A stretch of 64,000 nucleotides of DNA, from contig QFOD01000004.1 of NCBI GenBank assembly GCA_003241055.1, positions 62,001 through 126,000 of the forward strand, given 5' to 3'. Shown here piece by piece: positions 56,066-64,000 of the stretch (its first letter is position 1; each line of letters opens with the position of its first letter). The translations under genes and the position numbers were made by a program. Source of the DNA: Roseateles depolymerans. GTDB taxonomy: Bacteria > Pseudomonadota > Gammaproteobacteria > Burkholderiales > Burkholderiaceae_C. The notes under the pieces are model-generated. The model ran no database searches. It saw nothing but the letters and a program-made list of their open reading frames with translations, and was not told the DNA's origin.

Positions 56066-57691
56066 CTAGGTCGGGTCTGCTCGCCCCTGTCCCGCCAATC
56101 GCTTCGTCAAAGCCAGTCCCAATGCCTGCGTATCCGCCAGCAGCTGTGCCGTGTAGGCCGCCTGCGGTGCGCTCAGCACCTGGGCCGTGGGGCCACTCTC
56201 CACGATGCGCCCCTGCTGCAGCACATAGAGGCGGTCGGTGGCGGTGCGCATCACGCCCAGGTCGTGCGAGACGAACAGCGTGGCCGTTCCCTGCTCGCGG
56301 CAGAGATCGTCCAGCAGGGTCAGGATTTGTGCGCGCACGGCGGTGTCCAGCGCGGACACGGCCTCGTCCAGCACCAGCAGCTCGGGCTCGACGATGAGCG
56401 CCCGGGCCAGCGCCAGGCGCTGGCGCTGACCACCCGAGAACTGATGGGCGCGGCGCTCGGCCACGGCCGCGCCCAGGCCCACGCGCTCCAGCCAGTGCTT
56501 GGCCTGCGCGCGTGCTTCGGCGGGCGAGGCTGGCTCTTCGCGCAGATGCAACGGCTCGGCTACCAGGCGCCAGGCAGGCCAGCGTGGGTCTAAGCTGCCG
56601 TAGGGGTCCTGGAACACGATCTGCACGCGGCGGCGCAGCGCGCGGTCGTCGCCGTCGCCAAAGCACTGCCCGCCCAGCCGGATGCTGCCGGCCTGCGTTG
56701 GCTCCAGCCCCAGCACGGCGCGCAGCAGCGTGGATTTGCCGCTGCCGGATTCGCCCACCAGGCCGACGCGTTCGCCGCGGTGCACGGTGAGGCTCACGTC
56801 GCTGAGCGCCTGGCGCCGCTGGGCGCGGCGCAGCAGCCCGCCACCGATGCGGTAGTGGCGGCTCAGGCCCTGCACCTCCAGCAGCGCTTCGCCGCCGGCG
56901 TTGGCGGTGCCGGCATGCGGCGGCAGTTCGGCCTGCGCCACCAGCGCCTGCGTGGCGACGTGGCCCGGCCGGCTCAGCAGTGCCACGGCCTCGCCCTGCT
57001 CGACGATGCGGCCCTGCTGCAGCACGGCCACGCGGTCGGCCACCTGGGCGACCAGGGCCAGGTCGTGCGTCACCAGCAGCAGGCCGCAGCCTTGCTCGCG
57101 CACCAGGCCGGTCAGCAGCTCGAGGATTTGGGCCTGGGTCGTCACGTCCAGCGCGGTGGTGGGTTCGTCGGCGATCAGCAGGCGTGGCTGCAGCGCCATC
57201 GCGATGGCGATGACGACGCGCTGGCGCTGCCCGCCGGAGAGCTGGTGCGGGTGGCGGCGCGCGCCGGCCTCGTCGTCGCCCAGGCCCACGCGGCCTAGCC
57301 CGGCCCTGGCTTGTTCCCAGGCCTCGCGTCGGCTCAACGGGCGGTGCAGGCGCAGCGCCTCGGCCAGCTGCGCGCCTATGCTCATCAGCGGGTTGAGCGC
57401 GCTCATGGGCTCCTGGAACACCAGGCCCACGCGCTGGCCGCGCAGCCGGTTCCAGCCGGCCTCGGGCAGGGCGAGCAGGTCCTGCCCGTCCAGTTTCAGG
57501 CCGCCGCTCAGGCGCGCGCCCTCGGGCAGCAGGCCCATCAGCGCCAGCGTGGTGAGCGACTTGCCGGAGCCCGAGGCGCCCACCAGGCCCAGCACCTCGC
57601 CGGCCTGCAGCTGCAGTGTCAGGTCTTGCAGCAGCGGGCGGCCGTCCAGCGTCAGCGACAGGCGCTCGAGCTGCAGCAGCGGCGCGCTCAT
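56066..57691 (-). CDS. Double ATP-binding protein of a peptide/nickel-type ABC transporter
   Basis: 541 residues holding two complete ATPase halves, like YejF/DppDF fusions. Half 1: GASGSGKSLTTLALMG, HQLSGGQRQRVVIAIAMALQ, LLIADEPTTALD. Half 2: GESGSGKSTLLRAVLG, HQFSGGQRQRLALARALIVE, LLVLDEAVSALD, where the glutamate is followed by A rather than P. Energises the two adjacent permeases. Overlaps the upstream permease by four bases. Substrate likely a peptide, nickel chelate or similar. Confidence 0.93.
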   Translation of the reverse strand: MSAPLLQLERLSLTLDGRPLLQDLTLQLQAGEVLGLVGASGSGKSLTTLALMGLLPEGARLSGGLKLDGQDLLALPEAGWNRLRGQRVGLVFQEPMSALNPLMSIGAQLAEALRLHRPLSRREAWEQARAGLGRVGLGDDEAGARRHPHQLSGGQRQRVVIAIAMALQPRLLIADEPTTALDVTTQAQILELLTGLVREQGCGLLLVTHDLALVAQVADRVAVLQQGRIVEQGEAVALLSRPGHVATQALVAQAELPPHAGTANAGGEALLEVQGLSRHYRIGGGLLRRAQRRQALSDVSLTVHRGERVGLVGESGSGKSTLLRAVLGLEPTQAGSIRLGGQCFGDGDDRALRRRVQIVFQDPYGSLDPRWPAWRLVAEPLHLREEPASPAEARAQAKHWLERVGLGAAVAERRAHQFSGGQRQRLALARALIVEPELLVLDEAVSALDTAVRAQILTLLDDLCREQGTATLFVSHDLGVMRTATDRLYVLQQGRIVESGPTAQVLSAPQAAYTAQLLADTQALGLALTKRLAGQGRADPT

Positions 57692-58518
57692 GGCCGGGCC
57701 TCCGGCGGCGTGGGCACGGGGGTGCGGCGCGGGTCCAGCCACTCGCGCAGGCCCTCGCCCAGCAGGTGGAAGGCCAGCACCGCCAGCGCGATGGCAGCGC
57801 CGGTGAACAGCGCCAGCGTGGGCGCCAGCGCGGTCAGCGTCTGCGCATCGGCCAGCAGGCGGCCCCAGCTGGGCTGTGGCGGCTGCGTGCCCAGGCCCAG
57901 GTAGGACAGGCCGGTCTCGGCCAGCAGGCCCAGCGCCAGCTGGATGCTGAGCTGCACCAGCAGCAGGCTGCCGAGGTTGGGCAGCACATGCTCGAGCGCG
58001 ATGCGCCACGGGCCCTTGCCCGCCGTGCGCGCGGCCAGCACGAACTCGCGCTGCAGCAGCGGCAGCGCGCCGCCGCGCGCGATGCGGGCGAACACCGGCA
58101 CATTGAACAGGCCCACCGCGAGGATGGCGTTGAGTGCGCCCGGCCCCAGCGCGGCGGTCAGCAGCACGGCCAGCAGCAGCGGCGGGAAGGCAAACACCAG
58201 GTCGTTGCCGCGCATCAGCGCCTCGTCCAGCCAGCCGCCGCGCGCGGCCGCGGCCAGGCCCAGCGGCACGCCCAGGCCGGCGCCCAGCGCCACGGCCACG
58301 CAGGCCACGCCCAGCGAGGTGGCGCTGCCGCGCATCAGCAGCGACAGCAGGTCGCGCCCCAGCGTATCGGTGCCCAGCCAGTGCCGCGCGCTGGGCGGCT
58401 GCAGGCGCTCGGGCAGGGCCAGCGCGGTGACGTCATAGGGTGTCCAGGCCAGCGACAGCAGGGCCACGGCCACCAGCAGGCCGCACAGCAGCAGGCCCAG
58501 GCGCAGGCGGGCGTTCAT
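57688..58518 (-). CDS. ABC transporter permease, DppC/YejE-like
   Basis: 276 residues with six helices. LLRHWLGTD-type start (PSARHWLGTDTLGRDLLSLL) and EFVLAARTAGKGPWRIALEH, the EAA-loop contact for the ATPase, mark the DppC family. Overlaps the downstream ATPase and upstream fusion by four bases each. Forms the translocation pore with the permease half of the fusion protein. Confidence 0.93.
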   Translation of the reverse strand: MNARLRLGLLLCGLLVAVALLSLAWTPYDVTALALPERLQPPSARHWLGTDTLGRDLLSLLMRGSATSLGVACVAVALGAGLGVPLGLAAAARGGWLDEALMRGNDLVFAFPPLLLAVLLTAALGPGALNAILAVGLFNVPVFARIARGGALPLLQREFVLAARTAGKGPWRIALEHVLPNLGSLLLVQLSIQLALGLLAETGLSYLGLGTQPPQPSWGRLLADAQTLTALAPTLALFTGAAIALAVLAFHLLGEGLREWLDPRRTPVPTPPEARP

Positions 58519-61091
58519 GTGCCGCTCCCGTCGCGTGCCAGGCGCGGGTCGGCGGCGCGGCTGGCGAGTTCCACGACGAAGGACACGGCCACCACACCGG
58601 CCACCAGCACCAGCACCAGGCTCTGCACCAGCAGCAGGTCGCGCTGCGTGATGGCCTGGAACAGCAGCCGGCCCAGGCCCGGCAGGAAGAACACGTTCTC
58701 GATGATGACCGCCCCCGCGAGCAGGAAGGAAAACTGCAGGCCCAGCAGCGTCAGCACCGGCAGCGCCGCATTGGGCAACGCGTGGCGCCACAGCGTGCGC
58801 CAGCGGCCGGCACCCTTGGCGCGCGCGGTGCGCAGGTAGTCGGCGTGCTGCAGGTCCACCAGCTCGCCACGCAGCACGCGGGTGAGGATGGCGGCCTGTG
58901 GCAGCGCCAGCGCGAGTGCGGGCAGGGCCAGCGAGGCCAGCGCGGCGCCCAGGCCGGCGTCCCAGCCGGGGAAGCCGCCGGCCGGCACCCAGCGCAGCAG
59001 CTGCGCGAACACCCAGGCCAGCAGCAGGCCCAGCCAGAAGTTGGGCAGGGCCAGGCCGAGCTGGCTGAGGGCGTCGATGGCGCGATCCAGCCGGCCGCGC
59101 GGGTGCAGCGCGGCGGCCAGCCCGGCGGGCAGCGCGATCAGCACGGCCAGCAGCAGCGCCAGTCCGGCCAGCGGCAGCGACAGCGGCAGCCGCTCGGCCA
59201 CCAGTTGCGTCACCGGCACGCGGTAGGTGTAGCTCTGGCCCAGGTCGCCCTCCAGCAGGCCGGCCAGCCACTGGCCATAACGGGTCAATGCCGGGGCGTC
59301 CAGCCCCAGCTCGGCGCGCAGCCGGGCCACGGCCTGCGCGTCGGCCTGCACGCCCAGCATGTAGCGGGCCGGGTCGCCCGGTGCCAGCTGCACCAGCACG
59401 AAGACGATGACGCTGGCGCCCAGCAGCGTCAGCACCAGGCCCAGCAGGCGGCGCAGCAGCCAGGCCGGGTCGGCACGGCGCAGCAGCAGCGCCAGCAGCG
59501 CGGCGGCGATGAGGGCCAGCGCGAAGCCGAGCTTGCGTGCCGCGGCACCGCGGCCCGTGGCGGGGCGGGTGCCGTCGTCGCCGGCTAGGCGGGCCTGGGC
59601 GAACTCCAGGCTGCCGACGCCGTTGCTGGCCAGGCCGGTGAGCGCAGCACGCCGCACCACCAGGCGCGGGTACTGGAACAGGAAGCCGTTGGCGGCGTCG
59701 TCGGCCAGGCGGCGCTGCACGGCCTGCAGCAGCGTGCGGCGGCGTGCCGGGTCGGTGGCGTCGTCCAGCTCGCGCAGCAGCGCGTCGAAGGCGGCACTGC
59801 GGTAGCCGAAGTAGTAGTCGGGGCGGCCGTAGATGTCGTAGTCCAGCGGTTCGGCGTGGACGATGACGCTGAGGTCGAAGTCGTGCCGGGTGTAGACCTG
59901 ATCCAGCCATTGAGCCCACTCCAGCTGCTCGATGCGCACACGCACGCCGACCTGCGCGAGCTGGGCCGCGATGATCTCGCCGCTGCGCCGGGCGTAGGTG
60001 GTGGGCGGCAGCTTGAGGCTGAGCGTCAGGTCTTGCACGCCGGCCTCGCGCAGCAGCCGGCGGGCGAGTGCGGGGTCGTAGGCGGACTGCGCGGTCAGGT
60101 CCACATAGGCGGCGTTGCGCGGCGGGAAGTGGCTGCCTATGGGTTCGCCGTAGCCGAACATGGCGCCGTCGATCAGCGCGCGGCGGTCCAGCGCGTGGCC
60201 CAGGGCCTGGCGCACGGCCAGACGGTCCAGCGGCGCATGGCGGTGGTTCATGGCCAGCAGGGTCTCGCCCTCGCTGCTGCCCACGTCGACCGCGAAGCGC
60301 CGGTCGGCGCGGAACTGGGCCAGGTTCTCGGGCGACGGGAAGTTGGAGAACAGATCCACGTCGCCGGCCATCAGCGCGGCATAGGCGGCGGACGGGTCGG
60401 CGATGAAGCGATAGCTCAGGCCGGCCAGCGCGGGCGCGCCGCCCCAGTAGTCGGCGTTGCGCGCCAGGCGCAGGCTGTCGCCACGCCGCCAGTCCACGAA
60501 GCGAAAGGGGCCGGTGCCCACGGGGCGGGTCTTGTTGTCGTCGGCGCTGGTGGGCGACACCATCACCAGCGCGCCGCTGGCCAGCGTCTGCAGCAGGCCG
60601 CCGGCACGGCGCGTGAGCTGCAGCACCAGAGTCTGGGCGTCGGGCGTGCTGATGCGCGCGATGGCGGCCAGCGCGCTGCGCATGGGGTTGGCCGAGCCGG
60701 GCGCGCGGGCGCGTTCCAGCGAGAAGCGGGCGCTGGCGGCGTCGAAGGGCTGGCCGTCGTGAAAGCGCACGCCGGTGCGCAGCGTGAAGCGCAGCGTCAG
60801 GCCGTCGTCGCTGAGCTGCCAGGCGCTGGCCAGCCGCGGGCGCGGCTCGCCGTCCTCGCCCAGCACGAGCAGGCCTTCGAACAGGTTGCCGTAGGTGATC
60901 TCGGTGATGGGGGATGCCGGGCTGCTCGTGGGGTCCAGTACCGGCGGCTCCAGCTGCGTGGCGACCCGCAGCAGCCGGCCCTCGGAGGCCGGCGCCGGCT
61001 GGGCCAGGCTCGTGCGGGCCAGCAGGCCCAGCAGCAGCGCGATCCAGAGCAGCAGCAGGGTGCGCAGCGCCAGGCGCAGGCCGCGGCTCAT
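58515..61091 (-). CDS. Fused substrate-binding protein and DppB-like permease
   Basis: 858 residues in one open frame. Residues 1-35 are a signal/anchor (LLLLWIALLLGLLARTSLAQ), about 40-510 a family-5 substrate-binding protein (QLEPPVLDPTSSPASPITEI, GTGPFRFVDWRRGDSLRLAR, LEWAQWLDQVYTRHDFDLSV), about 520-541 a single extra helix, and about 548-858 a DppB permease with the usual GASVIVFVLVQLAPGDPARY start and a DYLRTARAKGAGRWRTLWRH EAA loop. The extra helix lets the periplasmic domain connect to a permease whose N-terminus is cytoplasmic. Both halves look intact. Confidence 0.92.
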   Translation of the reverse strand: MSRGLRLALRTLLLLWIALLLGLLARTSLAQPAPASEGRLLRVATQLEPPVLDPTSSPASPITEITYGNLFEGLLVLGEDGEPRPRLASAWQLSDDGLTLRFTLRTGVRFHDGQPFDAASARFSLERARAPGSANPMRSALAAIARISTPDAQTLVLQLTRRAGGLLQTLASGALVMVSPTSADDNKTRPVGTGPFRFVDWRRGDSLRLARNADYWGGAPALAGLSYRFIADPSAAYAALMAGDVDLFSNFPSPENLAQFRADRRFAVDVGSSEGETLLAMNHRHAPLDRLAVRQALGHALDRRALIDGAMFGYGEPIGSHFPPRNAAYVDLTAQSAYDPALARRLLREAGVQDLTLSLKLPPTTYARRSGEIIAAQLAQVGVRVRIEQLEWAQWLDQVYTRHDFDLSVIVHAEPLDYDIYGRPDYYFGYRSAAFDALLRELDDATDPARRRTLLQAVQRRLADDAANGFLFQYPRLVVRRAALTGLASNGVGSLEFAQARLAGDDGTRPATGRGAAARKLGFALALIAAALLALLLRRADPAWLLRRLLGLVLTLLGASVIVFVLVQLAPGDPARYMLGVQADAQAVARLRAELGLDAPALTRYGQWLAGLLEGDLGQSYTYRVPVTQLVAERLPLSLPLAGLALLLAVLIALPAGLAAALHPRGRLDRAIDALSQLGLALPNFWLGLLLAWVFAQLLRWVPAGGFPGWDAGLGAALASLALPALALALPQAAILTRVLRGELVDLQHADYLRTARAKGAGRWRTLWRHALPNAALPVLTLLGLQFSFLLAGAVIIENVFFLPGLGRLLFQAITQRDLLLVQSLVLVLVAGVVAVSFVVELASRAADPRLARDGSGT

Positions 61092-62509
61092 GAAGCGGAG
61101 GGCTCGCCGGACGGCCCGGCGATGCGCTCGGCCCGGGCCTTGGCGGCCAGGGCCTGCTGGGGCAGGCGCAGCTGGGCATAGAGCTGGGCCAGCCGCCAGT
61201 TGACGGCGACGTCGTCGGGGTCGCTCAGGCGGCGGGCTTCGAGCGCCTGCTGGGCATCCAGCAGCGCGCCGCTGCGCTGCGCGGCATCCACGGCCCACAG
61301 CGCGAACAGGTCGCGCTGCGCATGGCTGCCGCCGATGTGCACGAGGTGGGGCAGGGCCGAGGCGAGGGCCTCGCGGGCCACGTCCGGCTGGTGGCGCGCC
61401 AGGGCCACCAGGCCGGTGGCGGCCGGCAGCGCCGCGCGGTTCCAGGCCTCGTGTCGCTCGGGCGTGGCCTCGGTGGCGGCCTTGGCGATGGCGGTGTGCA
61501 GGCTTTCGGCCTCGGGCCGGCCGGCGCGGGCCAGGCCGTAGAGGTAGAAGAGGCTGAGGAAGGGCTCCACCGTGTCGTGCGCGCGGGTGGCCAGGAAGGG
61601 GGCCAGGGCTTGCCAGCGCAGGCCCACGTCGATGCCGGCCCATTCCAGCCGGGCCAGCAGCTGCACGGCGCCGACCTGGTCCTGCGAGTAGCTGGTGGAG
61701 ACGCCCCAGACGCCATCGTCGTAGGCGGCCAGCGCCGCGTTGTCGCGGCCGCGGGCGATGTAGAACAGCGCCAGGTGCCACCACAGATGGGTGCTCATGA
61801 AGGAGTTCAGGCCGGTCCAGCCGGCGCGCTGCGCCTCCAGGAAGGCCAGGCCCTCGTCCACGCGCCCGCGGGTCAGCAGCACATGGGCCAGCGCATGCTG
61901 GGCCCAGGGCTCGCGGGGCAGCAGCTGCAGCGCGCGGCGCGCGGTGGCCTCGGCGTCGTCCAGCAGGTGGCACTGCTCGTAGGCGAACGCGGCCATGCCC
62001 AGCGCGTGCGGGTGATCGGGCTGGGCCGGCAGCACCGCGAGGATGAGGCGCAGCATGGCGGGCGAGTCGCCGCGGTTGAAGGCCAGGTATTGCGCGAGCT
62101 TGACGGTGGCCAGGTCGTGCGGGAAGCGTTCGGCGATGCGCTCGGCGCGCTGCTCGGCGTCGACCAGCCGGCCGTCCACCCAGTCGGCCAGCAGCTCCAC
62201 CAGCTCCAGCTCGCGCTGGCCGGCGTCGCTGGCCCGCTGCGCGGGTGTGCGGCGGGCGAGTGCGGTGCGTGCGCCCAGCAGCCAGGGGCGGGCCTTGGCC
62301 GGTGCGTCCGGCGATTCGAGGAACATCCACAGCCAGCCGGCGTAGACCTGGGCGAGCACCGCGTCGCGCTGCGCATCGGCCGCGGCGAGAATGTGCTCGG
62401 CCCGGGTCTCGTAGGCCAGGAAGCCGAGGATGAAGTCGTTGATGCCGTCGAGAGCGGCGGTATCGACCAGCGGATTGCCGAGGGCGTCGTGGGCAGCGTC
62501 TTGAGCCAT
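61088..62509 (-). CDS. TTC38-like tetratricopeptide repeat protein
   Basis: 473 residues, all-helical, no signal peptide or membrane segment. The HALGMAAFAYEQCHLLDDAE, WAQHALAHVLLTRGRVDEGL and STHLWWHLALFYIARGRDNA blocks match the TTC38 family seen in bacteria and animals. Overlaps the SBP-permease start by four bases and follows the TonB receptor by 51 bases. Its function in the operon is unknown; it might process or stabilise the transporter or act as a cytoplasmic partner. Confidence 0.82.
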   Translation of the reverse strand: MAQDAAHDALGNPLVDTAALDGINDFILGFLAYETRAEHILAAADAQRDAVLAQVYAGWLWMFLESPDAPAKARPWLLGARTALARRTPAQRASDAGQRELELVELLADWVDGRLVDAEQRAERIAERFPHDLATVKLAQYLAFNRGDSPAMLRLILAVLPAQPDHPHALGMAAFAYEQCHLLDDAEATARRALQLLPREPWAQHALAHVLLTRGRVDEGLAFLEAQRAGWTGLNSFMSTHLWWHLALFYIARGRDNAALAAYDDGVWGVSTSYSQDQVGAVQLLARLEWAGIDVGLRWQALAPFLATRAHDTVEPFLSLFYLYGLARAGRPEAESLHTAIAKAATEATPERHEAWNRAALPAATGLVALARHQPDVAREALASALPHLVHIGGSHAQRDLFALWAVDAAQRSGALLDAQQALEARRLSDPDDVAVNWRLAQLYAQLRLPQQALAAKARAERIAGPSGEPSAS

Positions 62510-62560
62510 GGCGAAAGCATAGGGGCGCCGGGGTGCCCGGCGCTGATCCAGCTCAATTCC

Positions 62561-64000
62561 TCAATACGTGTAGCTCAGCGTCAGCGTGACGCTGCGGGGT
62601 TCGCCCGCGGCGGCCACGTTCAGGTCGTCGGCGGTGCTGGGGCGGTTGCCGAAGAAGTTGCGCGTCAGGTCGTAGTCGCGGTTGAACAGGTTGCGCACGC
62701 CCAGCGTGGCCTGCCAGGGCGAATTGCTGGGGGCCAGCTCCACGCGGGCGTTGGCCAGCCAGTAGGCGGGGATGTCGTAGATCTGGCCGCCGTCCACGTT
62801 CAGGCGGTTCAGCCAGGACGGCGCGCGGCTGCGGTAGCTGTAGTCGCCGGCCAGCTTCCAGTCCCAGCCGGCGGCGCTCCAGGCGTAGCTGGCAGAGCCG
62901 CCATAGCTGAGCTTGGGGAAGAACTGGTGGTGGCCCGACAGGTCGCCCAGCAGCGGCGAGTCGAAGCTCTTGAACTTTCCGTCCTTCCAGCCCAGCGACT
63001 GGGTGAGCGTCAGGCCCGCGGCCGGGCGCCACTGCAGCTCGAACTCGCCGCCGTTCAGCGTGGACCTGCTGATGTTGATGATCTTGCCGATCAGCGCGCC
63101 GGTGGGCGAGGTGGTGACGTCCTGGAACTGCTGGTCGCGGTAGTCGTAGTGGAAGATCGCGGCCGACAGGCGCAGCGAGCCCAGGTCGGCCTTGTAGCCG
63201 GCCTCGTAGGCGATCAGCTTCTCGGGCTGGAAGGGCGTCAGCGCCAGCGTGTTGAAGGTGTTGTGCGCGGTGATGCCGCCGGACTTGATGCCGCGGCTGA
63301 CGGAGCCGTAGAACAGCTGGCCGGGGCCGGCCGGCTGGTATTCCAGCGCCAGCCGGCCCGAGGCGTGGCTGCCGTCCAGCGATGCGGCGGCACCGTTCAC
63401 GCCCAGGCCGGCCACCACCGGCGTGGTGCTGGTGGCGAAGTCGTGCAGCGAGCGGCGCTCATGCTCCCAGCGCAGGCCGCCCACCAGCTTGAGGCCGGGC
63501 GCGAGCGCCTGGTCGGCCTGGCCGAACAGGGCCCAGGTCTTGCCATCCTGGCCGTAGCGGGTGCGGGTGATGAGGCCGTAGTCCTTGCGGAAGTCGGTGT
63601 GCCAGTCCTCGTCCAGCGTCTCCTTGGCGTAATAGACGCCGGCCAGCCAGTTGAAGTTGTTGGACGGCGCGGAGGCCAGGCGCAGCTCCTGCGTGGTGAT
63701 GCGGGCCTTGTCCTGCCAGTAGACGTCGGAGTGGTTGACGGCGGTGCCGTCCCAGTCGCCCAGCTCGTGGCGGCTGAAGTTCTGGTGCGCGGTGATGCTG
63801 GTCAGGCGGGTGGCGCCCAGGTCCCAGTTCAGCGTGAGCGCGACATTGGTGGCGCGGTTGTCGCGGCCGGGGCGGGCGTCGGCGGCCAGGCCCAGGCTCT
63901 GCGCGAAATCGGGCGCCAGGCCCCAGCCGGTGGCGCGGCGGCTGGTGTCGGCGGGCTCGCCCGCCTTGGGGCGGGCGGTGAACAGGTACAGCCCCTGAGC
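62561..64000 (-). CDS. TonB-dependent outer-membrane receptor (partial, runs off the window)
   Basis: 479 codons of the barrel are visible with the 5' part outside. Repeated amphipathic strands with aromatic ends (LTSITAHQNFSRHELGDWDG, GYKADLGSLRLSAAIFHYDY, ARVELAPSNSPWQATLGVRN) and the closing RSVTLTLSYTY with a C-terminal aromatic define the family. The plug, TonB box and signal peptide are not in view. It heads an operon with TPR and peptide-type ABC genes, so ligand may be a peptide or siderophore-like chelate; inferred. Confidence 0.9.
   Translation of the reverse strand, partial: AQGLYLFTARPKAGEPADTSRRATGWGLAPDFAQSLGLAADARPGRDNRATNVALTLNWDLGATRLTSITAHQNFSRHELGDWDGTAVNHSDVYWQDKARITTQELRLASAPSNNFNWLAGVYYAKETLDEDWHTDFRKDYGLITRTRYGQDGKTWALFGQADQALAPGLKLVGGLRWEHERRSLHDFATSTTPVVAGLGVNGAAASLDGSHASGRLALEYQPAGPGQLFYGSVSRGIKSGGITAHNTFNTLALTPFQPEKLIAYEAGYKADLGSLRLSAAIFHYDYRDQQFQDVTTSPTGALIGKIINISRSTLNGGEFELQWRPAAGLTLTQSLGWKDGKFKSFDSPLLGDLSGHHQFFPKLSYGGSASYAWSAAGWDWKLAGDYSYRSRAPSWLNRLNVDGGQIYDIPAYWLANARVELAPSNSPWQATLGVRNLFNRDYDLTRNFFGNRPSTADDLNVAAAGEPRSVTLTLSYTY

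Noticed and set aside
61092..62330. Extension of the SBP-permease frame upstream to 62330
   Set aside because: It overlaps the TPR gene in another frame with shadow composition; ATG 61091 precedes a good signal peptide.

Overview
The window is high-GC, gene-dense DNA whose gene content fits a betaproteobacterium of the order Burkholderiales, probably the Roseateles/Pelomonas/Rubrivivax group. The support is a PEP-CTERM protein, a pepN-fbp pair, an RF2 gene with the classic programmed frameshift, a ZrgA-type zinc system, and GTG/TTG starts with 1- or 4-base gene overlaps throughout. The genus is an inference; no rRNA or marker tree is available here.

Layout. 166-4833: Mn(II)/Fe(II) transporter MntH, divergent from a membrane diguanylate cyclase, then a winged-helix/tetratricopeptide regulator. 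4939-5014: tRNA-Thr(CGT) with its promoter. 4965-10610: a 5.6-kb integrative element inserted in the 3' half of that tRNA, bounded by a perfect 50-bp repeat. It carries a P4-type integrase, a HigB/HigA-like toxin-antitoxin pair, an AlpA-like regulator, a translationally coupled set of small genes (including an unlisted 43-residue membrane peptide), and phased GC-rich hairpins. 10731-17805: PEP-CTERM protein, an SDR, fbp, pepN, frameshifted prfB and an orphan DUF4212 gene. 17817-25705: mixed chromosomal genes, namely a solute-binding protein, hydrolases, a GNAT, a DUF4153 membrane protein, an AraC regulator, a class C beta-lactamase-fold serine hydrolase and an acyl-CoA synthetase. 25730-28591: an unfamiliar operon of DUF2975, an XRE regulator, two proline-rich membrane-anchored proteins and a secreted protein. 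28680-34613: YbaK, DUF817, PlsY, RidA, a BlaI/BlaR1-like pair with two clear operators, a di-iron metallo-beta-lactamase-fold protein and PPK2. 34607-43966: a TetR-controlled oxidoreductase/esterase operon with palindromic operators, a LysR regulator, a three-domain flavin/iron-sulfur oxidoreductase, a GST, a frameshifted pyridoxamine-oxidase-like gene and an MFS exporter. 44103-53214: a P-type ATPase, a glutaredoxin-like protein and a seven-gene zinc-uptake operon divergent from zur with two tandem putative Zur sites. 53334-56046: a hydrolase, a P1 peptidase and a third proline-rich anchored protein. 56066-64000: an operon of TonB-dependent receptor (runs off the window), TTC38-like TPR protein, a fused substrate-binding-protein/permease, a second permease and a double ATPase.

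Working together. The zinc operon supplies a ZIP channel, a GTPase metallochaperone and a MacB/FtsX-like ABC machine with ZrgA and two DUF3299 proteins, all apparently repressed by Zur. The operon at the right end looks like a complete outer-membrane-to-cytoplasm import route whose binding protein is covalently tethered to the pore. The SBP-permease fusion and the small tRNA-inserted element are the two items most worth following up.
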